A DNA stretch of 10,752 nt from an uncultured Pirellula sp. GTDB lineage: Bacteria; Planctomycetota; Planctomycetia; Pirellulales; Pirellulaceae. Positions 1 through 6,750 of the stretch are shown in pieces. The position numbers and the translations under genes were made by a program. The notes under the pieces are model-generated. The model worked only from the letters and a program-made list of their open reading frames with translations. It was not told the origin of the DNA and ran no database searches. Within the stretch, counting starts at the first letter, position 1. The number at the start of each line of letters is the position of its first letter. The DNA lies in assembly GCA_903892365.1 (NCBI GenBank), contig CAITIF010000222.1, positions 1-10,752 of the forward strand, written 5' to 3'.

Positions 1-216
1 GCCCTGTTCGCTGATTCGGATCGAGTCCTCTAAGGCGAACATGCCAATATCGTTTTCTTCTTCCCACTGTTGCTCATCGTCCATGGGGGCATCCGCTACT
101 GGCAATGATGCAATTCGATCCATGACACGATTGACCGCCCAGACACCTGCGCATTCGGAGTCGAAACAATCGACGATGCCACGAAGCGAACCACTTTGAA
201 CGTAGAACTTAGCCAT
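1..216 (-). CDS. Small conserved-type planctomycete protein, N-terminal part (C-terminus beyond window)
   Basis: This reading frame starts at an ATG (complement of 214-216) and stays open through 72 codons to the window edge, so the stop codon and C-terminus are not visible. An AAAGGAA Shine-Dalgarno-like stretch lies about ten bases upstream of the ATG, which supports this start. The product begins MAKFYVQSGSLRGIVDCFDS and continues with a hydrophobic AVNRVM segment, an acidic stretch around residues 48-57 (DDEQQWEEEND) and a beta-like segment (MFALEDSIRISEQG). There is no signal peptide or membrane segment, so it is probably cytoplasmic. From general knowledge, short proteins opening with a similar MAKFYVQSG-type sequence recur in planctomycete genomes without an assigned function; I could not check this. 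It is transcribed away from the five-gene cluster and shares the 217-503 intergenic region with it. I assign no function. Confidence 0.72.
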   Translation of the reverse strand, partial: MAKFYVQSGSLRGIVDCFDSECAGVWAVNRVMDRIASLPVADAPMDDEQQWEEENDIGMFALEDSIRISEQG

Positions 217-426
217 GTACCGCTTTTCCTTTGGGGCCTGCTGGTGATCAAAATGCACCAACCACTTGCGTCTGCCTGATATCGTGTCGGCGAGTGGTCG
301 TTGCTGAGTTAATCAATTCATCGCACACATGCTTGACACGACCGGTCATGCCAGCCTTTTTTTTTACGCTCCAACACAATTTTGGAAGAAATCCTCAGTT
401 AGACAGCTGGGAAAATGGTCATTTCA

Positions 427-456
427 TTGTGAACGGATGCTGAATCGCCGTATACT
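427..456 (+). promoter_or_regulatory. Candidate sigma70-like promoter of the five-gene cluster
   Basis: TTGTGA at 427-432 matches four of six bases of the -35 consensus, and TATACT at 451-456 matches five of six of the -10 consensus, with an 18-base spacer. A start near 463 would give a leader of about 40 bases that includes the AGGAGGG ribosome-binding site at 484-490. This is a pattern match only. Planctomycete promoters are poorly defined, and ECF-sigma promoters are also common in the phylum. Confidence 0.4.
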
Positions 457-469
457 GGAAGTATCCGTT
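432..469. repeat. Inverted repeats overlapping the -10 region (possible operator)
   Basis: AACGGAT at 432-438 is repeated as its exact reverse complement ATCCGTT at 463-469, flanking the TATACT box. Inside this, ATACT (452-456) and AGTAT (460-464) form a tight second inverted repeat with a three-base centre, sharing two bases with the outer right arm. The two structures cover the -10 box and the predicted start of transcription, where a repressor would typically bind. Arms of five and seven bases can arise by chance, so the call is tentative. Confidence 0.28.
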
Positions 470-503
470 TTTGGTGGCATCGCAGGAGGGTTTAGAAAAT
501 ACC

Positions 504-3500
504 ATGAGTGAAATACGATCGAATCAAAGCATTGCGATTCCAGAGGGGTTGCAGCGTCAACTTGGGGCGTTTCAAAAACGCGTTTGGTCGATCAAAATGC
601 TCGAGTCGTTTGCGATCGCGATCTTTGCAGTATTCTTCGGGTTCTTTGCGGTGTTTGTGCTGGATCGCCTCTTCGATTCGCCCGCCTTGGTTCGCGCAGC
701 GGTCTTGCTAGCATCGACCCTGGGGGTCGCGACCATTCCCTTGTGGTTTCAGCGGTGGGTTCTCAGTGTGAGATCTTCGGAATCGATAGCAAAACTCTTA
801 GGCCAGAAAATGCCCGCAGTCGGAGATTCGCTGCTGGGTGCAATTGAATTGTCTAGTAGCACTTCGGAACAAATGCGATCCCCAGCTCTTTGCCGCGCCG
901 CACTGGAGCAAGTTGCCGCAGAATCTTCCAAAAAGGATTTGTTGGCTGCGACACCTCAGTCCTTCCATCGCGGCTTCTCTGTGGTCGCTGCAACCGGAGT
1001 TGCCATTGCTGTTTCGCTCGGCATGATTTTTCCCGCGGCGGCTAAGAATGCGTGGGCTCGCTTCTCGTCCCCTTTATCCAAGATTGAAAGATATACGTTT
1101 GCCGCCCTCGATGGTGTTCCGAGCAAGGTGATTGTGCCTCATGGCGAATCTTTCCCAATCGCAATCAAGCTCGCACCCAACTCAGAATGGAACCCATCGA
1201 CGGCTTCTGCTTCGATTGGGACGCAAACCAAGCTGGAGAGTCCTCTGGCCGACCAAGTTTATGCGTTTGATATTCCACCGCAGATCAGTGAGGGAAAGCT
1301 AGACCTTCAAGTTGGTGATGCGACCCCAAGTATCGTGATTGAGCCTAAGCTGCGTCCTGAACTGGAGGCATTGATCGGCACCGTGCTACTTCCTGCCTAC
1401 TTAGGTCGTACTGAAGGCACGGAAAAAGATGTGCGAGGCGGTGGTATCACCATGGTGCGAGGATCCAAGCTCGTTTTGAAAGGGGATGCATCCAGCCAAT
1501 TGGAGGACGCTTTTCTGAATGAAACCAAAGCGTTGGTTTCAAAGGATTCCTTTCAAGTGGAATGTGGAGCGTTCGATTTATCGACGGCTCTAAATTTGAA
1601 ATGGACGGATGTCTTTGGGCTGCAAGCAAAGGTTCCATTTGTTTTGAATGTCAATGTTCGCGAGGACGAGCCACCGTCGGTTTATTGCGACGGCTTGCCC
1701 CGTTCTCGAGTGCTTTTGGACTCGGAACAGCTTCCCTTCACGGTTCGGTCGCTCGATGATTTTGGAGTGAAGCATATTGGGATGGAGTGGAAGACGGCCG
1801 AGGGCTTCGAGACAGCGACCCCTGTTTCTGGAGAAATGATGCTAGCCGCCGGCAATCCGAACGCGGAGTCGCTGGATGGTCTGGCCACATTCCAAGCGAC
1901 CACGCTGAAGATACCTTCGCAACCAATCGAGGTTCGCTTGTTCGCAGAAGACTATTTGCCCGATCGAGGACGTGTTTATTCGTCGCCTCATTTGCTGTAC
2001 GTGTTGAATCCTGATGATCACGCTGCGTGGATTTTGGAGCAAATCAATAAGTGGCAACGTGAAGCGTTGGAAGTAAGAGACCGCGAATTGCAATTGTTGG
2101 CTGGAAACAAAAAGATCCGCGACATGTCCGAGGAGGAGTTGAATCAAGAAGACACTCGTCGAAAGATTGAGCAACAAGCGTCTGCGGAACAAGCCAACGG
2201 GCGGCGACTGAACAACTTGACCAGCAAGGGGGAGGAACTTCTTCGGCAAGCTGCTCGTAACCAAGAGATTGGCGTGGGGCATCTGGAGAAATGGGCAGAA
2301 ATGCAACAGGTGTTAAAGGATATCGCCTCGAATCGAATGCCATCGGTCGCCGATTTGCTCAAACAAGCCAAGGATGAGAAAAAGTTGGTCAAAGCCTCGG
2401 CTGCTTCGCCGAGCCAGCAAAACCCTGCCGCGGGCGTGAATCGCGATCCATCGCAAGCGACCGCTGGATCCGAACCCAACAACGAGCCCAAGCCGGAAAC
2501 GCCGCCCGTTCCAACCATTTCGGATCAAGAGTCCTCGCAACAACCCGCAATTGCTGCCGACGGAAAGCCTCAGCAAGAAGGTAAAAGCCCCTCTGCTGCC
2601 TTGCGATTGCCGTCAACCACCGTGATGGGCAAGCCGCAATCGCCTAGCGATCAGGCTACTCCTCCAGAAGAAAACAAAGTGGAAGAAGCCGTTCGAAAGC
2701 AGGAAGATCTGCTGGCGGAATTCGATAAGATTGCAGAGGAAATGAACAAGCTGATGGCCAATCTGGAAGGTAGTACGCTTGTGAAGCGTTTGAAGGCTGC
2801 TTCCAGAGAACAAATTCAAATCGCTGATGCAACTTCGCTCGAAGTGGAACAAGCGTTCGGCTCAAAACTATTGAGGCTAAAAAGCGAGCAACAAAACCGT
2901 ATTGCTGAACTCAAGGGACGTGAGGAAAAAGCACTCGATACCGTGAGCGTGATTCTTGATGATCTCGAAGCGTTTCATGAACGCAGACCCATGGTCAAAT
3001 TCCAAAGTGTGTTGGATGAGATGCGAACCGTCGACGTGCTGGGAGGCATTCGCACTCTTTCAGAACGTATTGCAGTCGCTCAGGGGATCGCCATCTCCGA
3101 AGCCGAGTATTGGTCGGATACCTTAGACCGCTGGGCGGAAGACTTGGTGGACCCTGCTTGCAAAGGGGAATGCAAGGGAGGCAAAAACAAGAGCTCGCTT
3201 CCTCCGTCGATCATTTTAGAAGTGATGCAAATATTGGAAGCGGAAATGAACTTGCGAGATCGTACACGGGTTGCCGAGCAAGCGAAGACGGCCTCGGAGC
3301 CTGAGCAATACACGAAGATGGCAAATGAGCTTGCGGAATCGCAAATGGTATTGGAGGAACGCATTGCGATTGTTCGAACCAAGATTATCGCCTTGCCCGA
3401 TGCTCAAGCTGAATTCATCAAGGAGATCGAGCTTATGCAAGAAGTGGACCTTGCTATGTTGGATGCGGCTGAAATTCTGAAGCGTCCCGACACGGGGAAA

Positions 3501-3788
3501 CTTGCCATCGCAGCTCAAACCGAAGTGATTGAACTGCTGTTGAAGAGCAAGCGCATCAACCCCAAGGGTGGAGGAGGCGGAGGAGCTTCTCCGGGCGGTG
3601 GTTCGGGCGGCGGAGATACGCAAGACGCTGCTATCGCATTATTGGGGCCAGGCATCAATGAAAAGGAAAATCGAGAGGATCACGGGGTCCAGCAATCCAC
3701 AGGAACATCTGGTTCTAGTTTTCCGGAAGAATACCGTCAGGGCTTGGATCAATACTTCGAAAAGCTAGAACGCAAGGCGTTGCCATGA
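504..3788 (+). CDS. Large inner-membrane coiled-coil protein (DUF4175-like, planctomycete type)
   Basis: The predicted 1094-residue protein starts at the ATG at 504; a TTG at 471 in the same frame would lengthen it, but the AGGAGGG at 484-490 favours 504. Three hydrophobic segments are visible at about residues 36-53, 62-82 and 158-178, suggesting an N-terminal membrane anchor with the rest outside the cytoplasmic membrane. Residues about 185-505 look beta-rich and Ig-like. A charged coiled-coil stretch follows (about 507-590), then a Pro/Gln/Ser-rich linker (630-725) and a second coiled-coil region from 726. Near the C-terminus are a CKGEC motif (C886, C890), a helical segment beginning SLPPSIILEV (898-907), a Gly-rich run (1022-1037) and an ending FPEEYRQGLDQYFEKLE. 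The membrane segments followed by a long helical body resemble DUF4175-type proteins, and I recall similar C-termini in planctomycete hypothetical proteins. It is first in the cluster and overlaps the next gene by four bases (ATGA). No enzymatic motif is seen; a scaffold or envelope role is inference. Confidence 0.88.
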   Translation: MSEIRSNQSIAIPEGLQRQLGAFQKRVWSIKMLESFAIAIFAVFFGFFAVFVLDRLFDSPALVRAAVLLASTLGVATIPLWFQRWVLSVRSSESIAKLLGQKMPAVGDSLLGAIELSSSTSEQMRSPALCRAALEQVAAESSKKDLLAATPQSFHRGFSVVAATGVAIAVSLGMIFPAAAKNAWARFSSPLSKIERYTFAALDGVPSKVIVPHGESFPIAIKLAPNSEWNPSTASASIGTQTKLESPLADQVYAFDIPPQISEGKLDLQVGDATPSIVIEPKLRPELEALIGTVLLPAYLGRTEGTEKDVRGGGITMVRGSKLVLKGDASSQLEDAFLNETKALVSKDSFQVECGAFDLSTALNLKWTDVFGLQAKVPFVLNVNVREDEPPSVYCDGLPRSRVLLDSEQLPFTVRSLDDFGVKHIGMEWKTAEGFETATPVSGEMMLAAGNPNAESLDGLATFQATTLKIPSQPIEVRLFAEDYLPDRGRVYSSPHLLYVLNPDDHAAWILEQINKWQREALEVRDRELQLLAGNKKIRDMSEEELNQEDTRRKIEQQASAEQANGRRLNNLTSKGEELLRQAARNQEIGVGHLEKWAEMQQVLKDIASNRMPSVADLLKQAKDEKKLVKASAASPSQQNPAAGVNRDPSQATAGSEPNNEPKPETPPVPTISDQESSQQPAIAADGKPQQEGKSPSAALRLPSTTVMGKPQSPSDQATPPEENKVEEAVRKQEDLLAEFDKIAEEMNKLMANLEGSTLVKRLKAASREQIQIADATSLEVEQAFGSKLLRLKSEQQNRIAELKGREEKALDTVSVILDDLEAFHERRPMVKFQSVLDEMRTVDVLGGIRTLSERIAVAQGIAISEAEYWSDTLDRWAEDLVDPACKGECKGGKNKSSLPPSIILEVMQILEAEMNLRDRTRVAEQAKTASEPEQYTKMANELAESQMVLEERIAIVRTKIIALPDAQAEFIKEIELMQEVDLAMLDAAEILKRPDTGKLAIAAQTEVIELLLKSKRINPKGGGGGGASPGGGSGGGDTQDAAIALLGPGINEKENREDHGVQQSTGTSGSSFPEEYRQGLDQYFEKLERKALP

Positions 3789-4738
3789 TCGTCCCATGTG
3801 ACTTGTTGCATGGGCGCCTTTGGTGCTCGCTTGTGAGTCTGCCTCTTTTCTTTCTTGCGGGGCAAGATTTCTTATTGGGGCAGCCGCCCAAGGAAGAAGC
3901 TGTTCCTCCCATTCCCGCTCCTCGTGTTTTGCTGGAATTGGCCGAGGATGTGACGGTCCTTGAAGACGTTGCGCATGCTGATCCCAATGTGCTAAACCAG
4001 GACAAGCTCAAGGTTAGCTTATTGAATTTGATGCGTGGGTTGATTCAAAACGAGCTGAATGTTGTCGATGCGGTTTGCAAATTAACGACTGAGCAAAAGC
4101 AAATGGTGGTTGATCTTGCTGAGCGTGATTGGCGGGCTAAGTCCAGTGCATCCATTTCCAAATGTACTCAGCAGCAAATGTTTGGCATTGTAGATCTCGA
4201 TACCTTGGCCGAACGGCTTGTGAAAGGCTGGCTTGAATCCAACGCTCCGCCGGAACAACTCGCGGAGTATGAAAAAGAGCTCGTATCGCGAATGCAGTAT
4301 CGAAAGCAAGCGCTTATTAGCAGAGTCTTAGATGCTCTTGAACCCAAGCTTCAGCTAACTTCTTCTCAAATGCAACGCATTGAAGAAGTTTTGAACCGAG
4401 AATGGCGAGATCGGTGGTACCGGTCGATGGAAGCAACATTTACGAATACTGCGTTGCACCCTGAGATAAGACTTCGATGGATTGAGTCGATTCTGACCGA
4501 TTCACAGCAAGCTGCATTAGCCTCGCGAGAGAACCAAGCGATGTTCTCTTCCTTCCGTGTTTCGGCGGATTCGCCCAGCATCACGTTGGAGACACGATTG
4601 ACGATCGGGTCGGTAGCGAGCTCGGAGGCTATCGAGATCGGTGCAAAGGTCGAGGGCGAACAGGATGGTCGAGCAAGAATTCGAGACGCTCTGCAATTGG
4701 CTGATCCGGTGGAGGATTTCTTGAATGTACCGAAGTAA
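3785..4738 (+). CDS. Exported helical protein with LTxxQ-like motifs, paralogue A
   Basis: The 317-residue protein starts at the ATG at 3785, which overlaps the previous stop codon (ATGA). AAGG at 3774-3777 gives a seven-base spacing. A hydrophobic stretch at about residues 13-31 (centred on SLVSLPLFFLAG), followed by LGQ at 31-33, looks like a signal peptide cleaved near residue 33. The mature part is mostly helical and charged. LTxxQ-like motifs occur at 100-104 (LTTEQ), 191-195 (LTSSQ) and 237-241 (LTDSQ), each followed by an amphipathic helix; C98 and C127 may be oxidised in the periplasm. LTxxQ motifs are known from Spy/CpxP-type periplasmic proteins, and planctomycetes have many exported proteins with LT-x-EQ repeats, but overall similarity to Spy cannot be claimed here. 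Spacing of the motifs and the helical make-up resemble the next gene, suggesting an old duplication. The C-terminal 60 residues look beta-like or disordered. Function unknown; an envelope partner of the preceding membrane protein is inference. Confidence 0.85.
   Translation: MIVPCDLLHGRLWCSLVSLPLFFLAGQDFLLGQPPKEEAVPPIPAPRVLLELAEDVTVLEDVAHADPNVLNQDKLKVSLLNLMRGLIQNELNVVDAVCKLTTEQKQMVVDLAERDWRAKSSASISKCTQQQMFGIVDLDTLAERLVKGWLESNAPPEQLAEYEKELVSRMQYRKQALISRVLDALEPKLQLTSSQMQRIEEVLNREWRDRWYRSMEATFTNTALHPEIRLRWIESILTDSQQAALASRENQAMFSSFRVSADSPSITLETRLTIGSVASSEAIEIGAKVEGEQDGRARIRDALQLADPVEDFLNVPK
4711..4715 (+). promoter_or_regulatory. Strong ribosome-binding site GGAGG inside the upstream gene
   Basis: GGAGG ends nine bases before the ATG at 4725, within the last codons of the preceding gene. 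It is the best Shine-Dalgarno match inside the cluster and favours 4725 over the in-frame ATG at 4797 as the start of the next gene, even though the signal peptide lies downstream of the second ATG. Confidence 0.55.
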
Positions 4739-5669
4739 TCGGAACGAAGTTGAGGAGCACGACGCAAACGAATCGGTAGTGCAAACTAGGGACTCGATGC
4801 CGAGCGTCTTGGTGTTCCAATGCATGATGGTTGTGATGACTGCTACCGTTTCTCTGTTCCCGTCCATTGCAGTGGCCCAGCGAGCTGCCAAGCAAATCAA
4901 TGTCATTGAATTCGAAGATGTCGAACGAGAGGACGATCCTGACGGCGAAGAAATGTGGGCTCAAGGTGCCTTCCCCCGAATGAATCGGCAGATGTTGCGG
5001 GAATCACTGTTCGGTGCATTAGGTGGTTCCGAAAATGCTTTTCAAAAAATGAAGCGAGAGAGTATTCGTCGTGAGTTAGATCGGATCGAGCAGATTTGTG
5101 GGTTGTTGGAAGAGCAGAAACTGAAGGTCGAAAATGCAATCGAGATCGACATACAACAGATCCATGCCAAAATCGAAACTCTCTTGAGCGAGTTCGATTC
5201 GAAAATGACGATCGAGCAGTTTCAGCAAATACAGCAGAATGTGTATGGCTATGCCAATCAAATCAATTCACCAGGAGGTGATCCCAATGAGATTTGGCGA
5301 AAAGTACTACGGTCGATGTTGACGGCGGAACAAACAGACAAGCTGGCACAGGATAAGGTTTTGGTGGAAGCGAATCGGCATCGCTCTCGAAGATTGCAGA
5401 TACTATTGCAGTTTCAGCGGAAGCTGGGCCTTGTTGAAACGCAGCGGGCCTCGGTGCTCCAGTGGCTGATTACTCAAGAATCGCTTGATGATCCATTTTG
5501 GAAATGGTGTGAAAGGCTCTTGGGTGCGGCAGATGTCTGCGGACTTCAACCGGGGCAGATAGAAGTGCTGCGGAGTGTTCCTAAGAACGAGATCGGTGAT
5601 CTCGGCAATATACAAAGATTGAATCGAGTCAAAATGAATGTTTTGCCTGCTGAAAGACTGGGGCGATAG
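4725..5669 (+). CDS. Exported helical protein with LTxxQ-like motifs, paralogue B
   Basis: The 314-residue frame starts at 4725, overlapping the previous gene by 14 bases, with GGAGG nine bases upstream. A hydrophobic segment at residues 27-50 ending IAVAQ reads as a signal peptide with cleavage near residue 52. The 24 residues before it are polar, so the in-frame ATG at 4797 (AGGG six to nine bases upstream) is a plausible alternative that gives a 290-residue protein with a conventional signal peptide. The mature protein has an acidic start (EFEDVEREDDPDGEE), then long helices with LTxxQ-like positions at 128-131 (LEEQ), 199-203 (LTAEQ), 236-240 (LVETQ) and 274-278 (LQPGQ). This layout, a first helix pair, an LT-x-EQ helix, a basic RHRSRR stretch (218-223) and then a GL-x-x-TQR helix, fits a style of exported planctomycete protein I recall but cannot name. 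It looks like a diverged paralogue of the preceding gene. No catalytic motif is visible; its role is unknown, with an envelope location inferred from the signal peptide. Confidence 0.84.
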   Translation: MYRSNRNEVEEHDANESVVQTRDSMPSVLVFQCMMVVMTATVSLFPSIAVAQRAAKQINVIEFEDVEREDDPDGEEMWAQGAFPRMNRQMLRESLFGALGGSENAFQKMKRESIRRELDRIEQICGLLEEQKLKVENAIEIDIQQIHAKIETLLSEFDSKMTIEQFQQIQQNVYGYANQINSPGGDPNEIWRKVLRSMLTAEQTDKLAQDKVLVEANRHRSRRLQILLQFQRKLGLVETQRASVLQWLITQESLDDPFWKWCERLLGAADVCGLQPGQIEVLRSVPKNEIGDLGNIQRLNRVKMNVLPAERLGR

Positions 5670-5673
5670 GTAA

Positions 5674-6750
5674 ATGGTCTTAATATCAAATAAGATGAAT
5701 CGACTGGTCGTGATGGCCGCGATCGCAATTTGGGTGCACTGCTCCTTGGTATTGGCCCAAGTTGGCTTGGATGGTTCGGCCGTTCAAGGGCAAAACGTAC
5801 CTCGCGAAGTTCGCGAGATCTACGAGCGAGGGCTTCAGTGGTTGGAGAACAATCAGGATGACAAGGGTGGATGGACGAAAACGGGTGGAATGTCAGGTGG
5901 AGGTGTCTCCGGACTTTCGCTGATGGCATTCCTGGCCTCTGGCGAAGATCCCAACTACGGAAAGTACTCCGAACCGATTCGCAAGTCGGTGCAGTCGATC
6001 ATTCGGGAACAGAGCCCCACAACGGGTTACCTGGGCGACAGTATGTACCAACATGGCTTTGCAACTCTTGCGTTAGCAGAGGCCTACGGTGCGCTTGATG
6101 AACGAAACTTGTGGCAAGGCTCCAGTGATAGTCAGCGGCAGCGTTCGATCGGACAAGCCCTTGAGTTGGCCGTGCGAACTTCTGTGACCAGTCAGGATAA
6201 GAATACGTTTGGTGCATGGCGATACTCACCCAATGCCAGCGATGCGGATACGTCGGTTGCGGGAGCCGTGCTGATGTCCCTGTTGGCAGCCAGGAACGCT
6301 GGAATTGAGGTTCCGGATAAAAACATCGATCGCGCTATCAAGTACTTTACTAGCATGACTTCAAGCAGTGGTCAGGTGGCTTATGCCGGTGGGATGGGGG
6401 GCTTCGACAATTCGCCCGCCCGAGTCGCGATCGCCACGCTGGTGTATTCGATCTCGGGACGCCGTGATCTCAAGGAGTTTAAGGCGACGTCCAATTTCTT
6501 GAAGTCAACAGATTCCAATGAAGTCAGCGATCACTATGGTGAGTACACTGCATACTACAAAGCCCAGGCTCTTTTCCAAGCGGATATCGGAGCATGGGAA
6601 AAGTGGAACAAAAACCTGATCCAAGACCTGAAGAAGAAACAAAAATCGGATGGTCATTTCGAGGGCAATTTTGGCCCTGCGGTTGCCACTTCCATGAACC
6701 TTTTGGCTCTAGCTTTGAACTTTCGATTCCTGCCGATCTACGAGCGATAA
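5674..6750 (+). CDS. Exported prenyltransferase/squalene-cyclase-fold repeat protein
   Basis: The 358-residue protein starts at the ATG at 5674, four bases after the previous stop; an in-frame ATG at 5695 (residue 8) would give a more compact signal peptide. Residues 9-28 are hydrophobic and end VLA before QVG, a typical signal peptidase I site. The C in WVHC lacks a proper lipobox. Repeated alpha-helical units follow, with Gly/Trp-rich turns such as WLENNQDDKGGW (56-67), GVSGLSLMAFLASG (77-90), FGAWRYSPN (179-187), DADTSVAGAVLMSLLAARNAG (190-210) and a terminal YYKAQALFQ...W..W (294-311) plus QKSDGHFEGNF (323-333). This matches the alpha/alpha-toroid prenyltransferase and squalene oxidase repeat superfamily. 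The cyclase acid motif DxDD is not present; the nearest element is DADTS, so terpene cyclase activity is unlikely or unproven. In an exported protein the fold may instead bind a ligand or protein. It is followed by a one-base overlap (TAATG) with the next gene. Confidence 0.88.
   Translation: MVLISNKMNRLVVMAAIAIWVHCSLVLAQVGLDGSAVQGQNVPREVREIYERGLQWLENNQDDKGGWTKTGGMSGGGVSGLSLMAFLASGEDPNYGKYSEPIRKSVQSIIREQSPTTGYLGDSMYQHGFATLALAEAYGALDERNLWQGSSDSQRQRSIGQALELAVRTSVTSQDKNTFGAWRYSPNASDADTSVAGAVLMSLLAARNAGIEVPDKNIDRAIKYFTSMTSSSGQVAYAGGMGGFDNSPARVAIATLVYSISGRRDLKEFKATSNFLKSTDSNEVSDHYGEYTAYYKAQALFQADIGAWEKWNKNLIQDLKKKQKSDGHFEGNFGPAVATSMNLLALALNFRFLPIYER

Larger units (their letters stand above)
217..503. 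other. Divergent intergenic region
   Basis: These 287 bases separate the small minus-strand gene from the plus-strand cluster. They contain a sigma70-like promoter at 427-456, inverted repeats over it, an eight-base palindrome GACCGGTC at 340-347 and a run of nine T at 357-365. Short open frames cross the region but have no ribosome-binding site or credible protein composition. I see no tRNA, riboswitch or clear hairpin terminator. Confidence 0.6.

Noticed and set aside
333..361. TTGACA at 333-338 as a perfect -35 box
   Set aside because: No acceptable -10 sequence lies 16-18 bases downstream; the position is occupied by the T-run.
340..365. GACCGGTC palindrome followed by nine T, resembling an intrinsic terminator
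   Set aside because: The palindrome has no loop and the T-run starts nine bases after it. On the plus strand there is no upstream gene to terminate, because the neighbouring gene runs the other way.
471..503. TTG at 471 as start of the large membrane protein
   Set aside because: The AGGAGGG at 484-490 lies downstream of it and serves the ATG at 504.
231..511. Two short plus-strand open frames in the intergenic region (231-443 and 329-511)
   Set aside because: They lack ribosome-binding sites, overlap each other and the promoter, and have no recognisable protein features.
1842..2616. Long minus-strand open frames inside the large membrane-protein gene (up to 154 codons)
   Set aside because: They overlap one another and the well-supported plus-strand gene, and their composition looks like a frame shadow.
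5750..5765. Possible lipoprotein signal around the Cys in WVHCSLVLA of the prenyltransferase-fold protein
   Set aside because: His precedes the Cys and the hydrophobic core continues past it; the VLA-Q site fits signal peptidase I instead.
6594..6749. Extension of the thioredoxin-protein gene to an upstream ATG at 6594
   Set aside because: It would overlap the upstream coding region by 157 bases and put 52 polar residues before a good signal peptide; the coupled TAATG start at 6750 is better.
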